Under the pieces are notes generated by a model. It ran no database searches. It was not told where the DNA came from and saw only the letters and a list, made by a program, of their open reading frames with translations. A stretch of DNA of 64,000 nt from the NCBI GenBank assembly GCA_040904825.1, contig JBBDSU010000050.1, positions 1-64,000 of the forward strand, given 5' to 3'. This document shows positions 8,824 through 17,289 of the stretch, one piece after another. Every line of letters begins with the position of its first letter. Position 1 is the stretch's first letter. Source of the stretch: JBBDSU01 sp040904825 (GTDB lineage Bacteria; Actinomycetota; Nitriliruptoria; Nitriliruptorales; Nitriliruptoraceae). The position numbers were made by a program, and so were the translations under genes.

Positions 8824-9432
8824 ATGGAGCCGGATGCACGGGTCCGGATCGGGGTGCTCGCACTGCAAGGCGATGTCCTTGAACATCTGCGCGCGCTGCG
8901 ACGCTGTGGCGCTGACGCGGTCGAGGTGCGCAGCGTCAATGACACGGCCGATATTGACGGGTTGGTGCTGCCGGGCGGTGAGTCGACGACGATCGGCAAG
9001 CTGTTGGCCCGGTTCGATCTGCTGGCGCCGCTGCGGGCCAAGGTCGCGGCAGGCCTGCCGGTTTTCGGCACCTGCGCCGGGATGATTCTGCTGTCTGACG
9101 AGCTCGACCAGCAGGTCGACCAGCCGCGTATCGGCGGTCTGGCGGTCAGGACTCGTCGCAATGCCTTCGGTCGTCAGCGCGATTCGTTCGATACGAAGCT
9201 CGACGTCGCCGGTATTGACGGTGGTCCGATGGACGTGGCGTTCATCCGTGCTCCACGTGTCGAACAGGTCCTTTCAGATGATGTCGAAGTGCTGGCCGAA
9301 GTTGGTGGCTACCCGGTGGTGGTTGCACAAGGGGATCTGCTGGCTTGTGCCTTCCATCCCGAGGTGACGGGCGACGACCGGCTTCATGCCTGGTTTGTCG
9401 ACCGCGTCCGGTCCGTACAGTCTCGCCGGTAG
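8824..9432 (+). CDS. pdxT: pyridoxal 5'-phosphate synthase, glutaminase subunit PdxT
   Basis: PdxT hydrolyses glutamine and channels ammonia to PdxS. The class I glutaminase triad is visible as Cys84 (FGTCAGM), His178 and Glu180 (AFHPEV), with the oxyanion and substrate loop GGESTT. From ATG8824 the protein is 202 residues, the normal family length, starting MEPDARVRIGVLALQGD. The same frame stays open back to GTG8647, which overlaps the pdxS stop as GTGA. That start would add 59 poorly structured residues. I prefer ATG8824 on length and N-terminal similarity, although its ribosome site is weak. Confidence 0.93.
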   Translation: MEPDARVRIGVLALQGDVLEHLRALRRCGADAVEVRSVNDTADIDGLVLPGGESTTIGKLLARFDLLAPLRAKVAAGLPVFGTCAGMILLSDELDQQVDQPRIGGLAVRTRRNAFGRQRDSFDTKLDVAGIDGGPMDVAFIRAPRVEQVLSDDVEVLAEVGGYPVVVAQGDLLACAFHPEVTGDDRLHAWFVDRVRSVQSRR

Positions 9433-9491
9433 CCTCAGCAAAGGCGCGGTCACCACGATGCGCGCAGAGTCCGACGGGCGCGGAGGCACGA

Positions 9492-10250
9492 ATGTCCGGT
9501 CACAGCAAGTGGGCCAACATCAAGCACCGCAAGGCCGCGCAAGACAAGAAGCGAGGCAAACACTTCGCAAAGCTCATCAGAGCCATCGAGTCGGCCGCAC
9601 GGGAAGCGGGTACATCGGATCCATCCGGGAGTCCGTCGTTGGCGCTCGCCGTGCAGAAGGCACGGGATGCCGATGTTCCCAAAGACAACATCGAGCGTGC
9701 GTGCAAGCGTGGCGCAGGAGAATTGGACGGAGCGGCTGCCTACGAGGCTGCGGTCTACGAAGGCTACGCACCCGGTGGTGTAGCTGTCCTGGTGGATTGC
9801 CTGACAGACAACAGGAATCGCGCGGCTTCGGATGTGCGCAACGCGTTTGATAAGGCCGGGGGCAATCTTGCTGAGCCTGGTTCCGTCACGTTCTTGTTCT
9901 CCCGTCGGGGTCAGGTGATCGTCGACGGTGCAGGAACCGATGAGGACACCTTGCTTGCTGTGGGTCTGGAGCACGGAATGGAAGACCTCGAAGGTGACGG
10001 CGAGGTGTTCACCGCATGGTGTGATCCGTCCGAGGTACAAGCATTGCGTCGCGCACTCGAAGCATCAGGTGCGCACATCATCGAAGCTGGCAGCACGATG
10101 GCTGCTTCGACGACCGTTGTGCTCGATGATGTCGCGACGGCGAAGAAGGTCCTGCGACTCCTCGATGCGCTTGATGACAACGATGACGTGCAGGACGTGT
10201 ATGCAAACGTCGAGATTGACGATGCCATCGCTGGCGAACTCGACGATTGA
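9492..10250 (+). CDS. yebC: YebC/PmpR family protein
   Basis: A 252-residue YebC family protein. It begins MSGHSKWANIKHRKAAQD, the family's invariant start, and carries the YEGYAPGGVA block and the acidic C-terminal domain. ATG9492 follows GGAGG at 9482-9486. Members were long annotated as DNA-binding regulators, and some affect ruvC-linked or quorum genes. Later work on YebC/TACO1 supports a role in translation of difficult sequences. The sequence does not decide between these. It sits upstream of ruvC, as in many bacteria, but a strong hairpin and a 242-nt spacer separate them here. Confidence 0.93.
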   Translation: MSGHSKWANIKHRKAAQDKKRGKHFAKLIRAIESAAREAGTSDPSGSPSLALAVQKARDADVPKDNIERACKRGAGELDGAAAYEAAVYEGYAPGGVAVLVDCLTDNRNRAASDVRNAFDKAGGNLAEPGSVTFLFSRRGQVIVDGAGTDEDTLLAVGLEHGMEDLEGDGEVFTAWCDPSEVQALRRALEASGAHIIEAGSTMAASTTVVLDDVATAKKVLRLLDALDDNDDVQDVYANVEIDDAIAGELDD

Positions 10251-10273
10251 CACGCCGGTGCTCGAGTTGGTGG

Positions 10274-10301
10274 CCAGGCCCGCCATCACTGGCGGGCCTG
10301 G
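10274..10301 (+). terminator. hairpin terminator after yebC
   Basis: CCAGGCCCGCC (10274-10284) pairs perfectly with GGCGGGCCTGG (10291-10301) around a 6-nt loop, 23 nt after the yebC stop. This GC-rich 11-bp stem without a T-run should separate yebC from ruvCAB transcription. Confidence 0.75.
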
Positions 10302-10335
10302 GTCACGCGCTGAGGGGCATGTCGATGCTACGTTG

Positions 10336-10349
10336 CGAACGCATGTTCG
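10336..10349. promoter_or_regulatory. SOS box (LexA site) upstream of ruvC
   Basis: CGAAC-GCAT-GTTCG is a perfect inverted repeat with the CGAAC-N4-GTTCG pattern of LexA sites in Gram-positive bacteria and actinobacteria. It lies about 144 nt before the ruvC start, directly after the yebC terminator. This placement predicts DNA-damage induction of ruvCAB. Confidence 0.75.
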
Positions 10350-10392
10350 TTCGGGAGGCGTCAACGCTGGGTGCCAGCAAGCGCCAGCGTCA

Positions 10393-10431
10393 CGACACTG
10401 ACGCGCGACATTGACCGACGCGCGACACTGA
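10393..10431 (+). repeat. three CGACAYTGA repeats before ruvC
   Basis: The 9-mer CGACA(C/T)TGA occurs at 10393-10401, 10406-10414 and 10423-10431. The last two lie within a longer 15-nt repeat (GACGCGCGACAYTGA) at 10400-10414 and 10417-10431. Position, between the SOS box and the start codon, suggests a promoter or operator element, but no function is known to me. Confidence 0.5.
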
Positions 10432-10492
10432 TAATGCCACCGCCGGCGTCGACCGCTTGTTGGGTCGGCACCCTGTCGAGACGGGAGCTCGC

Positions 10493-11134
10493 GTGACCAC
10501 CACAGACATGGTCCGCATCCTGGGCATCGACCCAGGTTTGACGCGCTGTGGCGTCGGCGTCGTCGAAGGTCCTAGCAGTCGGGCACGACTGGTGGCTGCG
10601 GCCTGTGTGCGGACCGCAGCGGATTTGCCGATCGAACAACGGTTGCACCAGTTGTATCGCGCCCTGAGCGAGGCAGTGAAGGTTCACATGCCGACGGCCA
10701 TCGCCGTTGAACGGGTGTTGTTCACAGCCAATGTACGCACCGCCATGGCAACCGGCCAGGCAGCAGGGATCGCGCTGTTGGTCGCGGCCGAGGCGGGGCT
10801 CGATGTCCACGCGTATTCGCCGAACGAGATCAAGCAAACGGTGACCGGCGATGGCGCCGCCGACAAAGAGGCAGTGGCGGCCATGGTCACACGACAGTTG
10901 CACCTTGCTGCCCCGCCCACGCCTGTGGACGTGACCGATGCCATCGCCGTCGCCCTCACCCATGTGGCGAGGTCTCGCCTGGCGTCGCTGTCAGCACGAT
11001 CTGGCCAAGCGGGTGTGCTCGTTGAAGCCTCAAGACAGGCTGCTCAGGCTGCCAAAGGTGGCTGGGAGGCGCTGTTGGGAGACCGCATTCCAGCAGCTTC
11101 CTCGCGGCCTTCAACCGCGAGACGGCGATCATGA
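10493..11134 (+). CDS. ruvC: Holliday junction resolvase RuvC
   Basis: RuvC resolves Holliday junctions as a dimer together with RuvAB. Seen here are the RNase H-like fold start ILGIDPGLTRCG with the first catalytic Asp, the AVERVLF strand with the catalytic Glu, and the C-terminal VTDAIAVALTH segment with the last Asp. I chose GTG10493, which has GGGAG at 10483-10487 five bases upstream. ATG10508 is the alternative with no site. With GTG the protein has 213 residues, the last 50 forming a tail longer than in E. coli. It overlaps ruvA by 4 nt and lies under an SOS box. Confidence 0.94.
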   Translation: MTTTDMVRILGIDPGLTRCGVGVVEGPSSRARLVAAACVRTAADLPIEQRLHQLYRALSEAVKVHMPTAIAVERVLFTANVRTAMATGQAAGIALLVAAEAGLDVHAYSPNEIKQTVTGDGAADKEAVAAMVTRQLHLAAPPTPVDVTDAIAVALTHVARSRLASLSARSGQAGVLVEASRQAAQAAKGGWEALLGDRIPAASSRPSTARRRS

Positions 11135-11727
11135 TTGCGCACCTGACTGGCGTGGTGGCCGAACGTGTCTCCCATGGCGTGGTTGTTGATGTGCATGGCG
11201 TGGGATATCTGGTGCATGTTCCCTCGAACACGCAGGTCGCGGCGCGTGGAACCTCAATTTCGCTTCACGTTCACCTCCATGTGAGGGAAGACGCGCTGAC
11301 CCTCTACGGGTTCGAGCATCGCGCGTCGAAAGCCCTGTTCGAACTCTTGCTCGGATCGTCGGGGGTAGGTCCCAAGTTGGCACTCGCGGCGATCGGTTCG
11401 CTGGGTGCCGAGCGCGTCGCGTCGGCGATCGCCTCAAGCGATGTCGCCACCTTGACTGAGATCCCTGGCGTGGGGCGCAAAGTCGCTGAACGACTGGTAC
11501 TTGACCTTCAGGACAAAGTCGGTGCGTTGGCAGGCTCAAGCGAAATCGCCCCGGCTTCGATGACTGCCGGGCCAACGGCGATTGACGAGGTCCGTGATGC
11601 ACTTGCTGGACTCGGATACCAGGTCTCCGAGATAGAGCAGGTGCTCGCTCACGACGACGTGGACACCAACGGCGAAGCTGCCGACGTCCTCCGCGAAGCG
11701 CTCAGGACGCTGGGGAGGCGAGGATGA
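11131..11727 (+). CDS. ruvA: Holliday junction branch migration protein RuvA
   Basis: RuvA binds Holliday junctions as a tetramer and loads RuvB. The 198-residue protein shows the OB-fold N-terminus (MIAHLTGVV), the VREDALTLYGF block, two helix-hairpin-helix motifs (SSGVGPKLALA and IPGVGRKVAERL), and a C-terminal domain III that contacts RuvB. ATG11131 overlaps the ruvC stop and its own stop overlaps the ruvB ATG, giving a tightly coupled ruvCAB operon. Confidence 0.95.
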   Translation: MIAHLTGVVAERVSHGVVVDVHGVGYLVHVPSNTQVAARGTSISLHVHLHVREDALTLYGFEHRASKALFELLLGSSGVGPKLALAAIGSLGAERVASAIASSDVATLTEIPGVGRKVAERLVLDLQDKVGALAGSSEIAPASMTAGPTAIDEVRDALAGLGYQVSEIEQVLAHDDVDTNGEAADVLREALRTLGRRG

Positions 11728-12821
11728 CATCGTCCACGGCGTCAGATATCGCGGGTGACCCGCAGGACCCCGGCGGCGACAATGAGGCGGTCCTCACTCA
11801 TGTGCTCCTGCCGGGTGAAGGCCTTGCCGAAGCAAGTGTGCGACCGCGGCAACTGGCCGAGTTCGTTGGACAGGCGCGCGTGCGGCGGCAACTCGAACTG
11901 GTGCTGGCAGGAGCAGCTAAACGAGGACTGCCAACCGATCACGTGTTGTTGTCCGGTGCGCCGGGTCTGGGCAAGACCACCCTTGCTGCGATTGTTGCCG
12001 CCGAAGTAGGTGCACAGTTTCGTGCGACATCTGGACCGGCGATCGAGCGCCCCGGAGATCTGGCGGCCATCCTCACCGGGTTGGAGCCTGGCGACGTGCT
12101 CTTCGTCGATGAAATCCATCGCCTGCCGCGTACAGTCGAAGAGGTGTTGTACCCCGCGATGGAAGACTTCACGCTCGACATTGTCGTTGGCAAAGGGCCA
12201 GGTGCCCGCTCCATTCGCCTCGACTTGCCACCTTTCACGCTGGTAGGGGCAACGACGCGTGCGGGATTGATCTCAGCACCATTGAGGGATCGCTTCGGCT
12301 ACTCGGCGCAACTTGAGCACTACGGATCAGACGAGCTGGAGATCATCGTCAAACGGTCGGCTGGACTGCTGGATATTGCTGTCGATCCTCAAGGTGCCAG
12401 CGAGATTGCCCGACGGTCCCGAGGCACCCCCCGCATCGCGAACCGACTGTTGCGCCGGGTGCGCGACTACGCGGAAGTGGAAGCGGACGGCACGATTGAC
12501 CTTGTGGTAGCTCAGCAAGCGTTGGCTGTCTTCGATGTCGATGACCTGGGCTTGGATCGCCTCGATCGTCGCGTCTTGGAAGCGCTCGTAGATCGGTTCG
12601 GAGGTGGGCCCGTTGGACTGTCGACATTGGCTATCTCGGTCAGCGAGGAATCTGACACATTAGAAGACGCAGTTGAACCTTTTCTCCTGCGTTGTGGGCT
12701 TCTGCAACGCACACCCCGCGGGCGAGTCGCCACACCGCGCGCGTTTGAACACCTGGAACGGCCGGTGCCGTCTGATTATCGCAGCGGCCAGCCTGACACC
12801 TTGTTCGAGGCGGACCAGTGA
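11724..12821 (+). CDS. ruvB: Holliday junction branch migration ATPase RuvB
   Basis: RuvB is the AAA+ motor that drives branch migration. Directly visible are Walker A GAPGLGKT (residues 78-85), Walker B FVDEIH, sensor 1 GATTRAG, the arginine finger region APLRDRFG, sensor 2 RGTPRIANR, and the C-terminal winged helix. The family's start, RPRQLAEFVGQ, is preceded by about 30 extra polar residues, so the 365-residue length is slightly above the usual 340. It is the third gene of ruvCAB, and the antiporter follows after 22 nt. Confidence 0.95.
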   Translation: MTSSTASDIAGDPQDPGGDNEAVLTHVLLPGEGLAEASVRPRQLAEFVGQARVRRQLELVLAGAAKRGLPTDHVLLSGAPGLGKTTLAAIVAAEVGAQFRATSGPAIERPGDLAAILTGLEPGDVLFVDEIHRLPRTVEEVLYPAMEDFTLDIVVGKGPGARSIRLDLPPFTLVGATTRAGLISAPLRDRFGYSAQLEHYGSDELEIIVKRSAGLLDIAVDPQGASEIARRSRGTPRIANRLLRRVRDYAEVEADGTIDLVVAQQALAVFDVDDLGLDRLDRRVLEALVDRFGGGPVGLSTLAISVSEESDTLEDAVEPFLLRCGLLQRTPRGRVATPRAFEHLERPVPSDYRSGQPDTLFEADQ

Positions 12822-12843
12822 TCGGCCGGGCCACGATGCCACG

Positions 12844-14334
12844 ATGAGCACCAGCTTCGGAATGGACCGGCTCGTCCTCATCGTGGCTGGTTTGGGATTC
12901 CTTGCGGTGATCGTCGCAGCACTTGCAGCGCGTCCCAAGAGCAAGTTTCGCGTGCCCAGTGCCTTGCTGTTTCTGGCGCTCGGCATGGTGGTCGGCAGTG
13001 ATGGACTCGGGCTGATCGATCTTGACGATCCTGCGTTGGTGCGGGATCTCGGCATCATCGCCCTGCTGGCCATTCTGTTCGAGGGTGGTTTGACAACGAA
13101 ACCGACCGACATCCGGCTGGCGGCGCTGCCTGGATTCGCGCTCTCGACTGTCGGTGTGGTCATCACCGCGGGTGTGACCGGCCTTGGTGCGTGGCTGTTG
13201 CTGGACATTGAGCCTCTGACGGCTGCCCTCATCGGTTCGGTGGTTGCGTCCACCGACGCTGCAGCGGTGTTTTCGATGATGCGGACGACAGCGCTCCCGC
13301 GCAAGGTCTCCGCGGTGCTGAGGATCGAGTCGGGAGCCAATGATCCGATCGCAGTCATGCTCACGATCGGTGTGCTGGCAACCTTCGAACTCGGTGCTCA
13401 GCCAGTCGGTGACTGGGTGTCGTTCGCAGCGTTGCAACTGGGCGTTGGGGTTACAGTCGGCGTCGTGGTCGGCTTGGGAGGCGTGGTTGTTCTACGGCGA
13501 CTGTCGATCGGTGTCGTCGGTTTGTATCCAGTGCTCGCCGCAGCCATCGGCGGCATCGCCTATGGCACGGCAGCGACCTTGTCCGGATCGGGATTCATTG
13601 CGATCTACGTCGCCGGCGTACTTGTTGGGACCTACGTTCCTCGCCATCGACGCGACATCTTGGGCTTCCACGAAGCGATGGCCAACGCGGCGGAAATCGG
13701 TTTGTTCCTCCTGCTGGGTCTCTTGGTGTTCCCCTCACGGTTGAGCGCAGTCGCGCTGTCGGCGCTGGCTGTGGCAGCCGTCCTGATCATCGTCGCTCGC
13801 CCGCTGGCTGTGTGGCTGTGCACGCTGGGTGCCTCCATGGACTGGCGGCATCAGGGTGTGATCACAGTGGCAGGTCTTCGCGGAGCAGTGCCGATCGTGC
13901 TCGCAACGTTTCCATTGACAGCGGGCCATCCACAGGGCGGTTTGATCTTTGACATCGTGTTCTTCGTGGTCCTTGTGTCCGTTTTGGTCCAGGGGTCGAT
14001 GCTCGTGCCGGTGACACGCTGGCTTGGGCTGGATGACGACAAGCCCGCGTGGGCCCCGGTCGCCGAAGCACTCCCGTTGGATGTGATCGATATTGACCTG
14101 ATCGAGTTGTTCGTTACCTCCGACCTGGCGGTAGTGGGACGACTGCTGGCTGAAGTGCCACCGCCCGAGCGCACCCGTATAGTCGCCGTCGTGCGCGATG
14201 ACAAAGTGCTGATCGCGACCGGAGAGACGCGCTTGACCGATGGGGACGTCTTGCTGCTGGCCAGCCAGCGTCAGTCCGACGCGTTGGAAGAGGTCACCGG
14301 GTGGGCTCGTGGTGAAGTCAAGGAAGCCGACTGA
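12844..14334 (+). CDS. potassium/proton antiporter, NhaP2/CvrA type, with C-terminal TrkA-C domain
   Basis: A membrane antiporter of 496 residues. About 12 hydrophobic segments fill residues 5-400, with the NhaP2-type hallmark STDAAAVFSMMR and the following RIESGANDP block that holds the transport Asp residues. A soluble tail from about residue 410 resembles a TrkA-C (RCK-C) regulatory domain. Family knowledge says such proteins exchange cytoplasmic K+ (or Na+) for external H+ and respond to a ligand at RCK-C; ion choice is inferred. ATG12844 starts MSTSFGMDRL. The open frame extends back into ruvB but that part is not homologous. It may be read from the ruvCAB transcript. Confidence 0.88.
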   Translation: MSTSFGMDRLVLIVAGLGFLAVIVAALAARPKSKFRVPSALLFLALGMVVGSDGLGLIDLDDPALVRDLGIIALLAILFEGGLTTKPTDIRLAALPGFALSTVGVVITAGVTGLGAWLLLDIEPLTAALIGSVVASTDAAAVFSMMRTTALPRKVSAVLRIESGANDPIAVMLTIGVLATFELGAQPVGDWVSFAALQLGVGVTVGVVVGLGGVVVLRRLSIGVVGLYPVLAAAIGGIAYGTAATLSGSGFIAIYVAGVLVGTYVPRHRRDILGFHEAMANAAEIGLFLLLGLLVFPSRLSAVALSALAVAAVLIIVARPLAVWLCTLGASMDWRHQGVITVAGLRGAVPIVLATFPLTAGHPQGGLIFDIVFFVVLVSVLVQGSMLVPVTRWLGLDDDKPAWAPVAEALPLDVIDIDLIELFVTSDLAVVGRLLAEVPPPERTRIVAVVRDDKVLIATGETRLTDGDVLLLASQRQSDALEEVTGWARGEVKEAD

Positions 14335-14545
14335 AGGCGCAAGCGTGCATAGGACGGGTGATCCCAAGTAGCATGCCCCGGTCGCGTTCGTTCAGCTTCC
14401 GCTGAGAAGTCAACGAGCACGACAGCCGGCATCGGCGCGTTCGACGACCTCGTGCGCGGACCGGCGCGCCCACGGCGTCTGTCCCAGGTGACTGGCCGGT
14501 CCGGCGACGATCGACAATCTGACCATAACGTGAGAGGATGTTCCC
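14335..14545. other. intergenic spacer before yajC
   Basis: This 211-nt spacer presumably holds the promoter of the yajC-HD-secD-secF operon. I cannot pick a convincing -35/-10 pair and I see no hairpin or RNA gene. Confidence 0.4.
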
Positions 14546-14845
14546 GTGGATATTGGCGGCCTGTTGCTGCCCATTTTGTTTCTTGTGGTGCTCTACCTGC
14601 TGCTCATCCGTCCGCAGCAGAAGCGTCAGAAGGAGCATCGCAATCTTGTGTCCAATCTCTCCGTTGGTGACGACGTCATCACGATCGGTGGCGTGCATGG
14701 ACGCGTCATTGATCTTGACGACGACACGATGGATCTCCAGGTCACGGGCGACGACGACGTGGTCGTGCGATTCCAACGTTCTGCGTTGGCGCGGGTGGTT
14801 CGCGACGAAGTTGATGCCGACGACACAGGTGCCGACAACTCGTGA
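14546..14845 (+). CDS. yajC: preprotein translocase subunit YajC
   Basis: A 99-residue single-pass membrane protein of the YajC family. A hydrophobic helix (about residues 5-22) runs into RPQQKRQKEH, and the conserved core LSVGDDVITIGGVHGRV follows, with an acidic tail. It forms a complex with SecDF that assists the SecYEG translocon. GTG14546 is preceded by GAGAGG. It opens the operon, and the stop overlaps the GTG of the HD protein. Confidence 0.93.
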   Translation: MDIGGLLLPILFLVVLYLLLIRPQQKRQKEHRNLVSNLSVGDDVITIGGVHGRVIDLDDDTMDLQVTGDDDVVVRFQRSALARVVRDEVDADDTGADNS

Positions 14846-15792
14846 ACAATGCGGGATCCAAGCGTCCTACGCCGCCTCCCGAAGATGGCGATGGCGGGCG
14901 GATTGGCGATGATGCACATGGGGCCGTTGAGCAGTCATCCGGCCGCGTGACGCCCGACGACCCCATTGATACGGCAGGCGTTCAAGACCCATCGCCAAGT
15001 GCGCTGACTGATCCTGTGACCGCGATTCGTGGGTCGGCTGAGGCTGCGTTGGTCCGCGGTGTCGATGCCGCTGACGCTGTGCGTGAAGCAGCTGATGTCG
15101 CGATGGCAGCCGAGAAGCGCACGGGATCCCATGTCGATGTGCTGACCCGCCTCCAGCAGGATGAAGTCGTCAGCGCCTTCATCAAGCTGGCAGATCAGTT
15201 CTTGGAGGCTCAAGGCTTCACCGAACACGGGTTCCGCCATGCCAACCTCGTAGGTCGTATTGCGCACAATGTCCTGCATCATCTCGGTGCTGAGCCTGAG
15301 GTCTGCGAGCTTGCAGCCATCGGCGGCTACCTCCACGATGTCGGCAATGTCGTCACCCGTGCGAACCACGGGTTGTCGGGTGCTTGGATCGCCTACGACG
15401 CATTGCGACGACTTGAGGTCGATCCCTACAAGATCGGTCTCGTGCTGTCAGCGGTAGGCAATCATGAAGAGCAGTACGGATCGTCGATTGGGCCGGTCGG
15501 CGCCGCGGTGATTCTTGCTGACAAGGCTGACGTGCACCGTTCGCGTGTCCGTCGAGGTGCAGATACGACCGCTGACATTCACGACCGCGTCAACGATGCG
15601 GTCACCCATTCGTTCCTTCGAGTGGATGCAGACGCTGCGACGATCACACTTGAACTGGAGCTCGACACGAAGCGGTCCACGGTGATCGAGTATTTCGAGA
15701 TCTTCCTCGATCGCATGATCATGTGTCGTCGTGCGGCCCGTACGTTGGGCTGCGATTTTCGGATCACCGCAAATGGGGTTCCGCTCGGCTGA
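14842..15792 (+). CDS. HD-domain phosphohydrolase in the Sec operon
   Basis: A 316-residue protein with an HD metal-dependent phosphohydrolase domain. The metal ligands can be seen as H133 (FRHANLV), H165-D166 (YLHDVGN), a later H (NHGLSGA, VGNHEEQ) and D (ILADKADV). The first 90 residues are polar and disordered-looking. The C-terminal 70 residues form a separate small domain with a beta-strand pattern. It is a single-domain HD, lacking the GYP motif, so the substrate (nucleotide, cyclic dinucleotide or other) is unknown. GTG14842 overlaps the yajC stop, and the gene is inserted between yajC and secD. It should be expressed with the export machinery. Confidence 0.85.
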   Translation: MNNAGSKRPTPPPEDGDGGRIGDDAHGAVEQSSGRVTPDDPIDTAGVQDPSPSALTDPVTAIRGSAEAALVRGVDAADAVREAADVAMAAEKRTGSHVDVLTRLQQDEVVSAFIKLADQFLEAQGFTEHGFRHANLVGRIAHNVLHHLGAEPEVCELAAIGGYLHDVGNVVTRANHGLSGAWIAYDALRRLEVDPYKIGLVLSAVGNHEEQYGSSIGPVGAAVILADKADVHRSRVRRGADTTADIHDRVNDAVTHSFLRVDADAATITLELELDTKRSTVIEYFEIFLDRMIMCRRAARTLGCDFRITANGVPLG

Positions 15793-15814
15793 CCCAAGCC
15801 AAAGGCATCTCCGC

Positions 15815-17287
15815 GTGAACAAACGTCCGTTCGTCATGGCCCTGGCTGGGCTGCTGGCTGCTGTCGTCGGCATGGCCGGGTACCTGGCCAGCGGCGCGAG
15901 GCCGAACCTTGGCCTTGACCTGCAGGGTGGTATCAGTGCGATCTATACGCCGGTCTTGCCGCCCGGTGTCGCTGTTCCCGATGACATTGAGGACATTCTC
16001 GACGAGACCATCGAAGTCATCCGCGCACGCGTTGATTCGCTGGGTGTGGCCGAACCGGACATCTCAAGGGCCGGGGGAACCAACGACCCTTACATCACGG
16101 TTCAGCTACCAGGCGAGACTGATGCAGATCGATTGCAGGAGATCATCGGCCGCACCGCGCAGTTGACGTTCCGGCCGGTCCGGGAGATCTATCTCCCTGG
16201 CATGGAGGGCTACGACCAAGGGCCCGACTGTGCGGCCGCGATCGATGAGCGCGAATCGCTGGATAATGACCGGGAAGGCATCCTTTGCGGCTCGTCAGAT
16301 GCTACGGATCCTGCCGCCGGAGCGCCGATCAAGTACCTGGTTGGTCCCGCCGCTCTGACCGGTGATCGCATCGATGACGCGTTCCCGGTCGTCGGAGATG
16401 CACGGGGCTACTCGGTATCTCTCCAACTCGACCGCCAGGGTGGCGAGTTGTTTGCCGCCGTTACATCTGACCTGGCGTGCGAACGGGATGTCGGTCTGCC
16501 CGGTCAACTCGCCATCGTGCTGGATGAGGTCGTGGAATCGACGCCCAATATGGCCAGCGAAGTCCGCTGCGGCGTGGGTATTCGCGACGGCTCGGCGTCG
16601 ATCACCGTTGGTGGTGCCGATCTGAACGAACAGGAGCAAGAGGCCCGGGACCTGGCGCTCGTGCTGCGCACAGGAGCGCTGCCGATTACTTTGACGGCGT
16701 CAAGCTTTGAACAAGTCTCGGCGACCCTAGGTGCTGAATCCCTGCGGTCCGGCCTGCTGGCAGGCTTGATAGGGCTCGCGCTGGTGGGCGCGTGGCTTGT
16801 GTGGTTCTACCGATGGCTGGGGCTGGTCGCCATGGCTTCGCTGGGGGTGTTTGCCGTCCTCGTCCTCGGCATCATCACACTGTTCGGGGAGCTCGGTTTT
16901 GCACTGACGCTCGCTGGTGTGGTGGGCATCATCGTTGCGATCGGGATCACCGCTGATTCTTCGATCATCTATTTCGAACGAATCCGCGACGAAGTCAACC
17001 TCGGCAAGACGGTGCGAACAGCGGTGAAGAAAGCGTTTACCTCGGCGTTCCGGACCAACCTCGCTGGCAACACCGTGACGCTGGCAGCGGCAGTCATCCT
17101 CTACTTCCTGGCGGTAGGCCCAGTGCGCGGCTTCGCCTTGATGCTCGGCATGGCGACGGTTCTCGACCTTGTGATCATGACAGCCTTTACCCGGCCAGTC
17201 GTGGCGCTGATGAGCACGACAAGATTGCTGAGTCGCACGTCGTTGCGCGCGGCGCCAAAGATGCTTGATACTGGCGGAAAGGCCTGA
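15815..17287 (+). CDS. secD: protein translocase subunit SecD
   Basis: SecD is the larger half of the SecDF proton-driven export motor. The 490-residue protein has TM1 (about residues 5-25), the hallmark GLDLQGG immediately after, a periplasmic P1 domain, and five C-terminal TM helices with ITADSSIIYFERIRDE (the family's D/ERIREE segment of TM4). GTG15815 gives VNKRPFVMALAG as the start of TM1. Earlier in-frame starts would overlap the HD gene. secF follows after 2 nt. Confidence 0.94.
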   Translation: MNKRPFVMALAGLLAAVVGMAGYLASGARPNLGLDLQGGISAIYTPVLPPGVAVPDDIEDILDETIEVIRARVDSLGVAEPDISRAGGTNDPYITVQLPGETDADRLQEIIGRTAQLTFRPVREIYLPGMEGYDQGPDCAAAIDERESLDNDREGILCGSSDATDPAAGAPIKYLVGPAALTGDRIDDAFPVVGDARGYSVSLQLDRQGGELFAAVTSDLACERDVGLPGQLAIVLDEVVESTPNMASEVRCGVGIRDGSASITVGGADLNEQEQEARDLALVLRTGALPITLTASSFEQVSATLGAESLRSGLLAGLIGLALVGAWLVWFYRWLGLVAMASLGVFAVLVLGIITLFGELGFALTLAGVVGIIVAIGITADSSIIYFERIRDEVNLGKTVRTAVKKAFTSAFRTNLAGNTVTLAAAVILYFLAVGPVRGFALMLGMATVLDLVIMTAFTRPVVALMSTTRLLSRTSLRAAPKMLDTGGKA

Positions 17288-17289
17288 CG

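Noticed and set aside
12640..13437. Minus-strand open frame over the antiporter gene
   Set aside because: His/Arg/Asp-rich composition typical of an antisense reading of a membrane protein gene.
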